Positions 46,325-56,292 of a stretch of 64,000 nucleotides of DNA are shown piece after piece. Made by a program: the position numbers and the translations under genes. Position 1 is the first letter of the stretch; each line of letters starts with the position of its first letter. The DNA comes from Acidimicrobiia bacterium (GTDB lineage: Bacteria; Actinomycetota; Acidimicrobiia; Acidimicrobiales; Bin134). Location of the stretch: assembly GCA_022826705.1 (NCBI GenBank), contig JAJDUJ010000010.1, positions 1-64,000 on the forward strand, given 5' to 3'. A model generated the notes under the pieces. It saw nothing but the letters and a program-made list of their open reading frames with translations, was not told the DNA's origin and did not search any database.

Positions 46325-47340
46325 TGGCTTCCAGTTTGCTCCGGCACCTGGCAGACCGCTACGCATTCGACGGCACCCCTCGGTTCATCGACTTGGGGGT
46401 TTACCACGTTCCCTTTGAGTCGATGGTTGGCGATGCCAGCATCGAGGGTCAATTGCGAGACTTTGCTGAGCGGGGGGAGCGGATTGCGCTGATCGCAGAG
46501 AGCGGGGGCGGAAAGTCGAGCCTGGTATCGCACGTCTTGGGTCCGACTGCCGAGTCGGTCGCGCCGATCATTGTTCCAGTGCACGCCCTTGGTTCAGAAG
46601 CGGCCAGTGCCGGCAGGGTCGCCGATGCAATTCTTGGTCATCTTGGGCGACAAGTTCGCACTACTGATGGCGTCACAGGGTCAGGAGCCGCGCCAGTCGG
46701 CGACAAGCGCGAAGTAGTGAGGAGGAGGAGCAACATTCGTGGTGCCGATGTTGGTTGGCTATGGCTGCGGGGAAGTGCCGCCAGACAGGTAGAACTTCAA
46801 GTCGGCTCGTCTCACCCGATTCCTCTGGATGAGAAATTCGAATCGGTGTTTCAGGTACTCCAGGCAATTCACGCTGATTCGCTAATGCCGACTTTCGTGT
46901 TTGATGACACGGACCGTTGGGTTGATCCTTCGCAGTCTGAAACGGTGGTGGGATTTTTCGGAGACGCGATCCGGTGGTTGACCGAAATGCCGGCGTCGGT
47001 GGTGGTTGCGACTAATTCTCGCTACCTCGAATCAACCGACGCACCAGCACTGCTTGAGTATCTGGATACGCGAATTGAAATTCCCAGAGTGCCTTCGAGC
47101 ACACAGCTCCGCAGGATTCTCGAACGCCGAGTCGAATCGAACCTTGACACAGAGTCGGGAAGCTGGGATTTGGGGGAGGTCGTGAGCGACTCCGCAGTCG
47201 GGGAATTGTTCAGAGCCTACGAGACGGGGGCGTCATTGAGAAGGGTGCTACAACTTGCCCATATCGCTCTCAAGGAAGCGGTTGATGCCAGTGATGAGAC
47301 CATCGAAAGGCATCACATACAAGCGGCGCTTCAGGCCTAA
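46324..47340 (+). CDS. Second P-loop ATPase of the pair, function unknown
   Basis: 338 aa with a GTG start at 46324 overlapping the upstream TAG. Walker A is LIAESGGGKSSLV (residues 57-69), Walker B is TFVFDDTDRW (190-199) and a sensor-1-like ASVVVATNSRYL follows (224-235). The C-terminal part is helical (about 255-338) without a recognised HTH. It resembles AAA/KAP-like or STAND-type P-loop proteins but has no identifiable effector. The tight coupling to the first ATPase suggests a hetero-complex. Expression is probably governed by the dyad upstream. Confidence 0.78.
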   Translation: MASSLLRHLADRYAFDGTPRFIDLGVYHVPFESMVGDASIEGQLRDFAERGERIALIAESGGGKSSLVSHVLGPTAESVAPIIVPVHALGSEAASAGRVADAILGHLGRQVRTTDGVTGSGAAPVGDKREVVRRRSNIRGADVGWLWLRGSAARQVELQVGSSHPIPLDEKFESVFQVLQAIHADSLMPTFVFDDTDRWVDPSQSETVVGFFGDAIRWLTEMPASVVVATNSRYLESTDAPALLEYLDTRIEIPRVPSSTQLRRILERRVESNLDTESGSWDLGEVVSDSAVGELFRAYETGASLRRVLQLAHIALKEAVDASDETIERHHIQAALQA

Positions 47341-47363
47341 GCAACTGAAGGGAACCAATCCCG

Positions 47364-48497
47364 CTAACCGCCGTTGTGGAGTTGCCCGGTGTAGCGGGCG
47401 CTCGGCCGTATGATCTTGTTGTTGGCGGCCTGCTCCAACAAGTGGGCGCCCCAGCCGACGACCCGACTGGTGGTGAAGGTGGGGGTGAACGCCTCTTGGG
47501 GCAATCCGGCGAGGTGGAGAACCACCCCGGCGTAGTACTCCACGTTGGTCACGATCACCGCATCGGGCTTCCACTCGGCCAGGTAGGCCAGGATCCGGCC
47601 TTCGATGTTGAGGGCCCGGTCCACGAGCTCGCCGCCTAGCTCGATGGCCACGGCTTTCAGGGTTTCAGAGCGGGGATCGTCCGCTCGGTACACGGCGTGG
47701 CCGAACCCCATGATTTTGCGGCCAGCATCGAGTTCAGCCGCGATCCAGGGCACCGCGTTGTCGGGATGGCCAATGGCGTGGAGCATGTCCAACACCCGAC
47801 CCGGTGCCCCACCGTGCAGCGGACCGGCCAACGCGGCCAGCGCTCCGCCAAACGCTCCGGCTACGTCGGCGCCGGTGCTGGTGATGACCCTGGCGGTGAA
47901 CGTCGAGGCGTTGAAGCCGTGATCAGCGGTCAAACACAAGTAGGTCTCCACTGCCTGGGCGTGCTCAGGAAGCGGCGTCTCACCCAAGGCCATGCGCAGG
48001 TAGTCGGCGCTGTGGGATAGCGACTCGTCTGGGACAAGTGGGTCAGATCCAGAGCGGATTCGGTTGACCGCCGCGAGAACGGTGGGTGTGATGCCAATAG
48101 CTCGTATAACGGCTGCCCGCCGTTCATCCGGGTCAAGATCCAGGGTGGGCCGAGGATCAACTTCTACCCCCAGCACGCTGCGCAAGATGGACATTGGCGG
48201 CAGATCGGATCGGGCCAGCACAGCTACCAAGTCGGCCGCCTCTGGAGTCAGACGCCGGGCCGCAGCCAGCTCAGCCCAAAACGCCTCTTTGGCTGCACTA
48301 TCCGGCAGTTCCCCGGTCAAGAGCAGATGGGCCACCTCCTCAAATGAGAGGTTCCGGGCCAGCGAAGCCGCATTTCGTCCCCGGTAGTGGAACCACCCCT
48401 CGTCCCCGCGAACCGAGCCCACCTCCGTGTCGGCCACGATCAGTCCTTTGAGGCCAGGAGGAGCGATGTTCTCAATAGGCGGGGAAACAGCATTCAT
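47364..48497 (-). CDS. Citrate/2-methylcitrate synthase
   Basis: 377 aa from ATG 48497; the frame extends to 48536, but MNAVSPP is a better start. Family residues are clear: WFHYRGRNAASLA, SADYLRMALGETPLPEHA, the active-site His in GPLHGGAPGRV, GHAVYRADDPRSE, and the Asp region ending NVEYYAGVVLH. Whether it prefers acetyl-CoA or propionyl-CoA cannot be read. The adjacent methylmalonyl-CoA mutase operon makes propionate metabolism plausible. It diverges from a second synthase across an AT-rich control region. Confidence 0.92.
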   Translation of the reverse strand: MNAVSPPIENIAPPGLKGLIVADTEVGSVRGDEGWFHYRGRNAASLARNLSFEEVAHLLLTGELPDSAAKEAFWAELAAARRLTPEAADLVAVLARSDLPPMSILRSVLGVEVDPRPTLDLDPDERRAAVIRAIGITPTVLAAVNRIRSGSDPLVPDESLSHSADYLRMALGETPLPEHAQAVETYLCLTADHGFNASTFTARVITSTGADVAGAFGGALAALAGPLHGGAPGRVLDMLHAIGHPDNAVPWIAAELDAGRKIMGFGHAVYRADDPRSETLKAVAIELGGELVDRALNIEGRILAYLAEWKPDAVIVTNVEYYAGVVLHLAGLPQEAFTPTFTTSRVVGWGAHLLEQAANNKIIRPSARYTGQLHNGG

Positions 48498-48523
48498 CCC
48501 GCCCATGATGCCTTTAGATTGAT

Positions 48524-48566
48524 ATATTGACAACATTGATCAATATCTACATTGATTAGTCAATAT
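48524..48566. promoter_or_regulatory. AT-rich operator region between divergent citrate synthases
   Basis: ATATTGAC (48524-48531) and GTCAATAT (48559-48566) are inverted repeats. Between them lie ATTGATCAAT, itself a palindrome (48535-48544), and a direct repeat of ACATTGAT (48533 and 48549). The half-site TTGA(T/C) thus occurs four or five times. A dimeric HTH protein could bind here and control both genes. The HTH domain of the plus-strand synthase is the obvious candidate. Confidence 0.65.
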
Positions 48567-48580
48567 AGGAAGAAGGCGGA

Positions 48581-49759
48581 ATGGACGCTTGGCTGACCAG
48601 CACAGAGGCGGCGGCCCGCCTCGGAGTAAAGCGCGCCACCCTCTATTCCTATGTGAGTAGAGGCCTACTGCAACGAGTGGTCGACTCGGACGGTCGCAGC
48701 TCGCGGTTCAACCCCGAAGAAGTGGATCGCCTCCGATTCCGCTCTGGTCGACGGGGTGACGACGAGATCGGTGTCTTGGTATCCACCGGCATTACCCAGA
48801 TTGCCGATGGGGAGTTGAAAGTGCGCGGGCGGGACTTAATCGGGCTGGCTGCCGATACCCGATTCGAAGATGCGGTCGATTGGGTGTGGGGAGCGGAGCC
48901 CGATGCCCGATGGCACAACATTGATGAGGCAGAGGAATTATCCCAACGCATCCAAAGCGTGCTGCCGGATAGCGCCCCGATGATGGACCGGCTCCGAGTC
49001 GCGGTGAGCGTCGCTTCGACTACCGACCCGCTTCGCAACGACCTCTCAACCTCATCGGTTAGGGCTGCGGGCCGAAGGCTGTTGCACTTGATGGTGCATT
49101 CACTCCCGGTAGTCGCCGCGTCGGGGGAGAGCGATCTGTCGGAGCGGCTGTGGAGTCGACTGGCCCCAGGAAGATCTAATGCACGCCAGCGGGCTGTCCT
49201 CAACCGGGCCCTGGTCCTATTGCTGGACCATGGACTGGCCAGCTCAACGCTTGGAGTTCGAGTAGCAGCGTCGGTAAGGGCCGACCCCTATTCGGCAGTG
49301 GCCGCCGGTCTTGGGATTCTGGGAGGCCGGCTGCACGGCGCGGCCAGCGGCCCCGTCCATCGCATATTTCAAGAGGCTGCGGCCAGCGGTGATCCAGCCG
49401 GAGCGCTGGGCGAGGCCCAGCGAAGAACCGGCTTTACCCCTGGGTTCGGCCATGCCGTCTACCGTCGGCGGGATCCTCGTTGCAGCGCGCTCATGGAAGC
49501 AGTGGCAGGAGCGTGGCCATCGCACGAGCATCTTCCCAAGGTGCTCACCGTGCAGACGCTCGCCAGTGAGCGCACCGATGCACCGGCCACCGTGGATTTC
49601 CCGTTGGGCGCCATGACCTTTCTGGCCGGCATGCGCCCCGAGGCAGGTGAAGCAGTATTCGCCATCGCCCGCACTGCCGGGTGGATTGCCCATGCACTGG
49701 AGGAATACGACGAAGACCCCGTCCGCTTCCGCTTCCGGGCTCGCTACACCGGCAGTTAG
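48581..49759 (+). CDS. HTH-citrate synthase fusion protein
   Basis: 392 aa. Residues 1-50 form an excisionase/MerR-like [30 protein letters not shown] then [15 protein letters not shown]. From about residue 60 the chain is citrate synthase-like: [17 protein letters not shown] holds the active-site His, and [17 protein letters not shown], the second His. The catalytic Asp region near the C-terminus is less clear ([17 protein letters not shown]). The fusion suggests a regulator that may sense citrate or CoA metabolites; such fusions are known in actinobacteria. Its stop overlaps the ABC ATPase stop by 4 bases. Confidence 0.85.
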   Translation: MDAWLTSTEAAARLGVKRATLYSYVSRGLLQRVVDSDGRSSRFNPEEVDRLRFRSGRRGDDEIGVLVSTGITQIADGELKVRGRDLIGLAADTRFEDAVDWVWGAEPDARWHNIDEAEELSQRIQSVLPDSAPMMDRLRVAVSVASTTDPLRNDLSTSSVRAAGRRLLHLMVHSLPVVAASGESDLSERLWSRLAPGRSNARQRAVLNRALVLLLDHGLASSTLGVRVAASVRADPYSAVAAGLGILGGRLHGAASGPVHRIFQEAAASGDPAGALGEAQRRTGFTPGFGHAVYRRRDPRCSALMEAVAGAWPSHEHLPKVLTVQTLASERTDAPATVDFPLGAMTFLAGMRPEAGEAVFAIARTAGWIAHALEEYDEDPVRFRFRARYTGS

Positions 49760-50547
49760 AGAATCTGGGAGAGGAAGAGTTGGGTGCGTTCTTCTTGGGG
49801 GTTGGTGAAGAAGTGCTCGGGTTCGCCGACTTCGACGATCTCGCCGTCGGCCATGAAGATGACCCGGTTGGCGGCCTCTCGGGCGAAGCCCATCTCGTGG
49901 GTCACCACGATCAGGGTCATTCCCGTTCTGGATAGCTCGAGGATCACTTCGAGCACTTCAGAGATCATCTCGGGGTCGAGGGCCGACGTTGGTTCGTCGA
50001 AGAGCATGATTTTGGGCTGCATGGCCAACGACCGGGCAATAGCCACCCGCTGCTGCTGACCGCCAGAAAGCTGGCCGGGGAACTTACGCGCCTGCTCAGG
50101 GATCTTGACCCGTTCCAGCAACTCCATGGCCCGGTCCTCAGCCTGCTGCTTGGGCATCTTCAGAACTTGGCGGGGTCCCAGGGTGATGTTGTCGATAACG
50201 GTGAGGTGGGGGAACAGGTTGAACTGTTGGAAGACCATCCCGGTTTCTCGACGGATGAGGGCGATGTTGCGCACGTCGTCGGTGAGCTCAACGCCATCGA
50301 CCACGATGTGACCTCGGTCATGGTGCTCCAAACGGTTGATGCAGCGAATGAGCGTGGACTTGCCTGATCCTGATGGGCCGATCACCACCACGACCTCACC
50401 CGCGCCCACCTTCATATCGATGTTGGAGAGCGCTTGGAACGAGCCGAAGAACTTGTCCACGCCAGCCATCTCGATCATGAGCTCTCGCCCGCCGATCTGG
50501 GTGGCGTCGCTGTTGACGTTGGATGTTGTTGTGGTTGTGTCTGTCAT
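49756..50547 (-). CDS. aapP: Polar amino-acid ABC transporter ATP-binding protein
   Basis: 263 aa. Walker A is [17 protein letters not shown], the signature is [16 protein letters not shown] and Walker B is [15 protein letters not shown]. This is the GlnQ/AapP type. The start overlaps the upstream permease stop as ATGA. It is the last gene of the four-gene minus-strand operon and convergent with the HTH-citrate synthase gene. Confidence 0.95.
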   Translation of the reverse strand: MTDTTTTTSNVNSDATQIGGRELMIEMAGVDKFFGSFQALSNIDMKVGAGEVVVVIGPSGSGKSTLIRCINRLEHHDRGHIVVDGVELTDDVRNIALIRRETGMVFQQFNLFPHLTVIDNITLGPRQVLKMPKQQAEDRAMELLERVKIPEQARKFPGQLSGGQQQRVAIARSLAMQPKIMLFDEPTSALDPEMISEVLEVILELSRTGMTLIVVTHEMGFAREAANRVIFMADGEIVEVGEPEHFFTNPQEERTQLFLSQIL

Positions 50548-52043
50548 CGTTCTCCGACTCCGAGGTGGCGCTCAAGGCGCTGGCTTTCTTTGGACATGGT
50601 GTAGCTGATGGCCCAGTATGCGAAGGCAACAAAGACCAGGGTCTCAGCGATGGCGAGAGTCGAGTACTCCTGCTGGGAATGGATCAGTTCGCGGGCCCGA
50701 TAGAACTCCACCACGCTGATGATGGCGAACAGCGTGCTGTCTTTGAACAGGCTGATGAACTGGCCCACCATGGCGGGGATGACTGCCCTCAATGCTTGAG
50801 GCAGCACGATGAGGCGCATCACCCCAGGAGGCTGAAGGCCAACGGCCTGGCCCGCTTCGATCTGACCTTTAGGCACGGCTTGCAGTCCTCCGCGCACCAC
50901 CTCGGCAACGTAGGCGGAACTAAAGATGGTGAAGGCGATGATCGTCCGCGTGGTTAGAGAGAGGGGTGTGTCGACATCAAGGAAAAAGTCGATGAAAGTC
51001 TTGGCGACAAGCAATAGGGCGATGAACGGCACGCCCCGGAACAGTTCGATATATCCCACGCAGAGCCAGCGCACCACCGGAAGCGAGGAGCGCCGTCCCA
51101 TTGCCAGCAGCAGGGCCAGCGGGAAAGAAAGGATGATGGCCGCCCCAGAGGCGACCAGTGTGAGATAGAGCCCAGACCAGTCGTCCCAGCTCACGCTGGA
51201 GGTATCGCCGATAAGCCAGTAGGCCACCCGTACCACGACTACTACCGCGGCTACGGCCAGGATCTGGACCGCTCGCTTGATCCACACGAGATCTCTGGCG
51301 GTGACCAGCCGCGTGCGACCGGAAATCGGCCAGACCATTGAAGTTCCAAAGAGCTTGGTGAAATCTCTCGCGCTGACCAGCTGGAAGGCGGCGAAGGCGA
51401 AGAGCCCGCTTGTCCACCACCAGGCATTCCCATTCGTCCCCGAGACCACCTGGAAGGATGCAATCGCCATGAACGCGGCCGTGTACCAGCAGATCCGCCG
51501 GGCCGAGCGGGGCAAGCGCATGGCCCCGGCGCGCACCACGAGCCCTACTGCGACGGTGGAGATGGTGAACAGCGTTGGCCAGATCGTGCGGGTGAATACC
51601 AGGATGACCAGGAGCAGCAAGAGGATGGGCCAATAGCGGCGCAACAGGTCGAGCGGAGTGGGCCGCCGGATGACGGTACCGGTGTCTTCGGCCCGGTCTT
51701 GGCTTCTCGCAGTGACCGTTCCCCAGGCCAGTCCGAGTGCCGAGGCAACCAAGTACATCTGAGCTACCAGCCGCCACTGCTCGTCCCGAGGAAATATGCC
51801 CACCATGAGAAGCGTGAGGTTCTTGCGAACCGCCTCCCACTGCCCGGTGACGAAGATGAATCGGCCTCCGTAGAAGATGAGGATCGCTCCCACTACGACC
51901 GCGATCACTGTGACCAGGCTGTTGTACCAGGTGTTGAAGAGGTTCTTGCGCAGCCAAACGCCGGGGGATACCCGCATGTCAGGAGGCAGGCTCGATGAGC
52001 TGTCCTGGGGGCTCGTCTCAGAGGGGGGCAGGGTGGCGGTCAT
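50544..52043 (-). CDS. aapM: Polar amino-acid ABC transporter permease (AapM-like)
   Basis: 499 aa with an unusually long N-terminal part (about 270 residues with several membrane helices) before the permease core. The core has the EAA loop [21 protein letters not shown] followed by [14 protein letters not shown] and [12 protein letters not shown]. This long form is characteristic of AapM-type permeases. It pairs with the upstream AapQ-like permease, with a 4-base gap between the genes. The transporter is expected to import glutamate, aspartate or other polar amino acids. Confidence 0.92.
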   Translation of the reverse strand: MTATLPPSETSPQDSSSSLPPDMRVSPGVWLRKNLFNTWYNSLVTVIAVVVGAILIFYGGRFIFVTGQWEAVRKNLTLLMVGIFPRDEQWRLVAQMYLVASALGLAWGTVTARSQDRAEDTGTVIRRPTPLDLLRRYWPILLLLLVILVFTRTIWPTLFTISTVAVGLVVRAGAMRLPRSARRICWYTAAFMAIASFQVVSGTNGNAWWWTSGLFAFAAFQLVSARDFTKLFGTSMVWPISGRTRLVTARDLVWIKRAVQILAVAAVVVVVRVAYWLIGDTSSVSWDDWSGLYLTLVASGAAIILSFPLALLLAMGRRSSLPVVRWLCVGYIELFRGVPFIALLLVAKTFIDFFLDVDTPLSLTTRTIIAFTIFSSAYVAEVVRGGLQAVPKGQIEAGQAVGLQPPGVMRLIVLPQALRAVIPAMVGQFISLFKDSTLFAIISVVEFYRARELIHSQQEYSTLAIAETLVFVAFAYWAISYTMSKESQRLERHLGVGER

Positions 52044-52047
52044 CGGC

Positions 52048-53595
52048 TCATCGCTCTCTGAGCTGGATGGATCGGTTGTACACGTTCAACAGCCCCGACA
52101 CGATCAGGTTGATGACCAGGTACACGACCATGTGAATGAGGAGCAACTGCGGGGCGGGGAAGTTGATGCCCCAGGCGGTGATGACAATGAGCGTTAGATC
52201 GGGGTAGGCGACGACGATCCCCAGTGAGGTGTTCTTGATGAGGTTGGCGCACTCGCTTATGTACGGAGGAATGGCGATCCGCTGTGCTTGAGGCAGCACA
52301 ACGTGGCGGTAGCGCTGGCCTGGTTTCAGCGCCACCGACGTAGCCGCCTCCGTCTGGCCCTTGGGGACGGCCAGAATGGACCCGCGGATGATCTCAGCTA
52401 CGAAGCTGGCCGTGTAGAGGCCCAAGCCGAGGGTTAGCGCCATGTAGCCCGAGTTGGTGCTGAAGCCCCCGGCGACTCGTCGCCCGCTCTCTGATACCGC
52501 CGGCCACGACCACGAATAGGGGCCGCCCAGAACCACGAAGCACACCACGACAATTGCGGCGAAGACGCCCACTGACCACAGCACGCGGTGGTGTGGATCA
52601 CCGGTGGCGTTATTGTGCTGAGTCCGCCATCTCCAGACGGCCACCGCGATGATGGCTGCGGCCAGCACGAGCAGCCAGAACAGCCCAACGTGGCTTTCTG
52701 AGGCCAGCGAGGGAATGCCCCACCGGTCTTTGCTAATGATGATCCAGTTGCTGTCTGAACCGAAGAACTTCCCTTGCCAGGGCGGGTTGGTGGCGGTGAA
52801 TTGGGGAAGGGGGCCGTAGGTAAACAGGGCGAATCCGAAAAAGACAATGACCACTAGCGGCGGGATGTTTCGAAAACTCTCTACGAAGAGGCTCGCCCCT
52901 TTGGCCACCAGCCAGTTGGAAGACAATCGCGCGATTCCCACAAATACACCCACCACGGTGGCGATGAATATCCCCACTACCGAGGCCACGATGGTGTTCT
53001 GGAGACCGACGACCAGCGCCTTCCAAACCGGGTCGCGCACACCCAAGCCAAACGCGTCGCGTACGGCCACGCCGTAGGGCTTTTCCACAAAGTCGAAGTC
53101 CTTGGGCAGCCCGACCTCGTCCATGCTCGAGATGAGGTTGTGGAACATCCATCGGATAAGGGCCACAACGACGACCAGGGCCAGCATCTGTGCGGCCAAC
53201 CGCAGGACCCGCACGTCGCGCCACAGCGCGGGAATGCCGGATTCGGGCACCCTCGGATCGCCAGAGGGGACGACCCTTCGACGGGAGCCGTCGTGGATGG
53301 AGCGGACACCGATGGCGGCCATGCCCGGCGTTTGTCCGATGCGCGCCGCGTCGATCACCACGATGGCAACGATCGCCGCAGGCACTGCTACTAGGAACAC
53401 CCATGCCAGGACGAGCTCCGGAATATCGCTGTAGTTGTCGAGGAGACGGAGACCTAGCTGCCAGACGGAGATGACTCCCACGAGGGCCAGAATCACCAGA
53501 TCGGCCAGTAGCGCAAGCAGTCTGCGGCTGGGAGGCGCGGTGGGTACTGCGGTGAGATCAGCTTGTGCGCTGGCGAAATCAGCCGTGCTGCTCAT
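52048..53595 (-). CDS. aapQ: Polar amino-acid ABC transporter permease (AapQ-like)
   Basis: 515 aa. An N-terminal transmembrane region is followed by a periplasmic loop and the permease domain, with EAATSVALKPGQRYRHVVLP as the EAA motif and AYPDLTLIVITAWG near the end. It contains GIFIATVVGVFVGIARLS, the start of the permease core. With AapM it forms the heterodimeric channel. The gene follows aapJ after a 105-base gap that holds a strong hairpin, so lower expression than the binding protein is likely. Confidence 0.9.
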   Translation of the reverse strand: MSSTADFASAQADLTAVPTAPPSRRLLALLADLVILALVGVISVWQLGLRLLDNYSDIPELVLAWVFLVAVPAAIVAIVVIDAARIGQTPGMAAIGVRSIHDGSRRRVVPSGDPRVPESGIPALWRDVRVLRLAAQMLALVVVVALIRWMFHNLISSMDEVGLPKDFDFVEKPYGVAVRDAFGLGVRDPVWKALVVGLQNTIVASVVGIFIATVVGVFVGIARLSSNWLVAKGASLFVESFRNIPPLVVIVFFGFALFTYGPLPQFTATNPPWQGKFFGSDSNWIIISKDRWGIPSLASESHVGLFWLLVLAAAIIAVAVWRWRTQHNNATGDPHHRVLWSVGVFAAIVVVCFVVLGGPYSWSWPAVSESGRRVAGGFSTNSGYMALTLGLGLYTASFVAEIIRGSILAVPKGQTEAATSVALKPGQRYRHVVLPQAQRIAIPPYISECANLIKNTSLGIVVAYPDLTLIVITAWGINFPAPQLLLIHMVVYLVINLIVSGLLNVYNRSIQLRER

Positions 53596-53622
53596 AGCAG
53601 TGTGACCTTGAACACTAGACGA

Positions 53623-53657
53623 GAGCGGCCCACCGGCTGGTGACCGGTGGGCCGCTC
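53623..53657. terminator. 14-bp hairpin between aapJ and aapQ
   Basis: GAGCGGCCCACCGG (53623-53636) pairs perfectly with CCGGTGGGCCGCTC (53644-53657) around a 7-base loop. It lies after the aapJ stop in transcript order. A second small stem, GCTCGT/ACGAGC at 53673-53690, is closer to aapJ. No T-run follows, so it probably acts as a partial terminator or a 3' stabiliser for the aapJ message. Confidence 0.75.
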
Positions 53658-53700
53658 ATCGTTTCAGATTCTGCTCGTTACGAGACGAGCGGGGTTTTCC

Positions 53701-54834
53701 CTAGCGGTAGGGCGGGACGTACATGAGCCCGCCGTTAGACCAGAGGTCGTTGACACTGCCGGCGAGGACGCCCAACTGCGGATAGCGGTTGAAGATCTCC
53801 TCGTAGTTACCGACCTGCGAGACCACCTGCACCGCGAAATCGGTGGGCAGGCCGAGGCCGGGATCGAAGCCGTCGCGGCCCAGGAAGTTCAAGATGTTGG
53901 GGTCGGTGCCGTCATAGCTGGCGATGTTGGTGGAGTCGAGTCCGAACTCCCAGGCCTGAACGGTGGCCATGGTGGCCCAGTTCACAACCTGCGCCCACTC
54001 GGTGTCGCCGTCGCGAACCACGGTGCCGAGGGGCTCCTTGGAGATGAGCTCAGCCATGATGTGCTGGTCGGGCCCACCCTTGCCTTCGATCTCGAACTTG
54101 AACACGCCGAGCACGCTGCTGTCGGCGGTCATCGCCTCGCACTGGCCCTCTTCATAGGCCGGCACCAAGGTGTCGAAGCCCTCGAAGGTGACCGGGTTGA
54201 AGGGGATGCCCCGAGCGGCGAACACCGCGGTGAGGTTCAGCTCGGTGGTGGTACCGGTGCTCACGCAGATGTTGGCGTCGGCCAAGTCGTCCAGCGTGGT
54301 GAAGCCGGTGGAGGCCGGCACCATGAGGCCCTGGCCGTCGTAGTAGGTGGTGAACAGGAAGTTGGCGCCCTCGGTGCCGTCACGGGTGGCTGTCCAAGTG
54401 GTGTTGCGGTTCATCACCTCGAACTGGCCCGATGCCAGTGCGGTGAAGCGCTCGGCGCTGGTGACCGGCACGATCTCTACGGCGTCGGCATCGCCGAAGA
54501 TGGCAGCAGCCACCACCCGGCACATGTCGATGTCGAAGCCCTCGTATTCGCCGTCTGCATTCAACAGCGCGAAGCCGGGCACGTCGTCGCGGGAGCCGCA
54601 CAGCACGTGGCCGCGATCCAGCACCGCCTGGAGGGTTCCGCCGTCTTGGATCAGGCTGACCGTCTCCTCAGGGGGTGCTTCAGTCGGCTCTGGCGCCTGC
54701 GTGGCTGTCGCGGGGGCCTCAGTGGCCGCGGGGGCCGCGCCGTCGTCATCGTCGTTGCCGCAGGAGACGGCAATCAGCGAGAAGGCCAATACCAACCCGA
54801 GCAGGGCCAGCAAGCGGTGAACAGATTTCTGCAT
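53701..54834 (-). CDS. aapJ: Amino-acid ABC transporter substrate-binding lipoprotein (AapJ-like)
   Basis: 377 aa from ATG 54834 with GGGAG upstream. The signal peptide ends in the lipobox LIAVSCGN and is followed by an Ala/Glu/Pro/Thr linker. The mature protein has the SBP_bac_3 pattern: HVLCGSRDDVPGFALLN, YEGFDIDMCRVVAAAIFGD, and NRNTTWTATRDGTEGANF. It would deliver general L-amino acids, by family, to the AapQM permease. It is the first gene of the operon. Confidence 0.93.
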   Translation of the reverse strand: MQKSVHRLLALLGLVLAFSLIAVSCGNDDDDGAAPAATEAPATATQAPEPTEAPPEETVSLIQDGGTLQAVLDRGHVLCGSRDDVPGFALLNADGEYEGFDIDMCRVVAAAIFGDADAVEIVPVTSAERFTALASGQFEVMNRNTTWTATRDGTEGANFLFTTYYDGQGLMVPASTGFTTLDDLADANICVSTGTTTELNLTAVFAARGIPFNPVTFEGFDTLVPAYEEGQCEAMTADSSVLGVFKFEIEGKGGPDQHIMAELISKEPLGTVVRDGDTEWAQVVNWATMATVQAWEFGLDSTNIASYDGTDPNILNFLGRDGFDPGLGLPTDFAVQVVSQVGNYEEIFNRYPQLGVLAGSVNDLWSNGGLMYVPPYR

Positions 54835-54975
54835 GGTTTTGCTCCCAATGTTGGACTCAAGGGACGACAAGACGATAGCGGCTGGGTCGTCCCCTGGCTA
54901 GGCCGCGCGGTGATTTTTGTGCATCGATTGAAACCGATTGGATGGGTCTGCTTTACCGGTTTACCCAGCTTGGAT

Positions 54976-54993
54976 CGATTGTCCGGGCAATCG
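54976..54993. terminator. Small hairpin after the LLM monooxygenase gene
   Basis: CGATTG (54976-54981) and CAATCG (54988-54993) pair around TCCGGG, 4 bases beyond the stop of the minus-strand LLM gene. It may end that transcript. A second inverted repeat, GGGACGAC (54861-54868) with GTCGTCCC (54886-54893), lies in the leader of aapJ. Confidence 0.45.
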
Positions 54994-54997
54994 CCCA

Positions 54998-56164
54998 CTA
55001 ACCCGCCGCAGCCAGAGCCGCCTCTCGTTGGCGCGTGGAGCGGTGTACTGGGTCGGTGTCGATCACCGGGATCACGTGCTTGCCGAAGTTCACGATGGTC
55101 TCGCGCACCACGTCCATGGGAAGCGTGGAGGTTAGCGGGCTGATCACATACTGATCGGCGCCTACCCGCTCGTACTGGCGCGAAACGTGGATGCAGTCTT
55201 CAGCGTTGCCCACGCACAGCGAGCCGCCCTCGATAGCCATCTTCACGTCGTCGTGGGTGGGCTCGGGGATGACTGCGGGCCACTCGGGGATGCCGTCGGG
55301 CTTGGGGAAGGTATCCAGCCAGCGATAGACGAGGCATTGGTAGTAATACATGTGGCCTCGGGTGGCCCAGTCGATGGCCACCTCCCGGTCGTCCAGGCAG
55401 ATGCCGAACCCCACGCACATCACGTTGTCGTGTACGTAGTCGCCCACAGGGTTCTTGCAGCTAGCTATCTCGTTCTTGTAGATCTCGATCAGCGGGGCGA
55501 TCTCGTCGGGCGTGCCGATGGTGAAGCACAGCACCCCGATGCCCAGCTTGCCGGCCTTCTCGAAGGTGCCCGGACTGCCGCACGCCACCCACAGCGGGGG
55601 ATGGGGCTTGGTGACCGGCTTGGGGAAGATCTCCCGAGCTGGCATCGAGAAGCTGTCGCCCTCGTAGCTGTACGCCCCCTCGCGCCACATGTGGGGGATC
55701 TGGCGGATGGCCTCATCCCACAGGCCGCGGGTGACCTCGGTGTCGGCCAGGCCGGTTTCGGGGTCGCGGGGCGTTCCCGGCATGCCGAACCCCATCACCT
55801 CGGTGGACGAGGAGCCCCGGCCGGTGCCCAACTCGAAGCGCCCGTTCGACAGCACGTCGATCATGGCCGCCCGCTCTGCCGAGCGCACCGGATGGTTCAC
55901 CGGGGCGGTGATGTTGAAGATGGCCGATCCCAGATGCACGTTCTCGGTGGTCGAGGCCACCGCCGACAGGAACACCTCGGGCGAGGACATGTGGGAGTAC
56001 TCACGCAGGAAGTGGTGCTCGGAGGCCCAGATGTACTTGAACCCGTGGCTGTCGCAGAGCTGGGAGATCTCCAGGTTGTCGCGGATGCGCTGGGCCTCCC
56101 AGTCGGGGTTGTCCTCGTAGCCGAAATCAGGCACGAAACACTGGGCAAAATATCCGAACTCCAT
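54998..56164 (-). CDS. LLM class flavin-dependent oxidoreductase (monooxygenase-like)
   Basis: 388 aa from ATG 56164; the longer frame to 56227 is not family-like. It has the pattern of bacterial-luciferase alpha-like proteins: MEFGYFAQCFVPDFG, GFKYIWASEHHFLREYSH, VHLGSAIFNITAPVNHPVR and GRFELGTGRGSSSTE, then PHPPLWVACGSPGTFEKAG. The long C-terminal arm with TRGHMYYYQCLVYRWLD is seen in actinobacterial paralogues. Cofactor is FMN or F420. The substrate is unknown. Confidence 0.88.
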   Translation of the reverse strand: MEFGYFAQCFVPDFGYEDNPDWEAQRIRDNLEISQLCDSHGFKYIWASEHHFLREYSHMSSPEVFLSAVASTTENVHLGSAIFNITAPVNHPVRSAERAAMIDVLSNGRFELGTGRGSSSTEVMGFGMPGTPRDPETGLADTEVTRGLWDEAIRQIPHMWREGAYSYEGDSFSMPAREIFPKPVTKPHPPLWVACGSPGTFEKAGKLGIGVLCFTIGTPDEIAPLIEIYKNEIASCKNPVGDYVHDNVMCVGFGICLDDREVAIDWATRGHMYYYQCLVYRWLDTFPKPDGIPEWPAVIPEPTHDDVKMAIEGGSLCVGNAEDCIHVSRQYERVGADQYVISPLTSTLPMDVVRETIVNFGKHVIPVIDTDPVHRSTRQREAALAAAG

Positions 56165-56292
56165 TTTGAGCAACCCCCGGGTTGTGGTTCTTCGAGCGGG
56201 ACTGTACCGGCGCGTGTTGGCGGCCATCTATTCCGCCGCGGGTTGATGTTGGAACCGCTCGGTGCCCGTGGGGGCGGGTATGGTCGGCGCCC

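Noticed and set aside
54016..54900. CRISPR-like or phage-attachment repeats
   Set aside because: Only isolated inverted repeats are present; no regular direct repeats with spacers were seen anywhere in the window.
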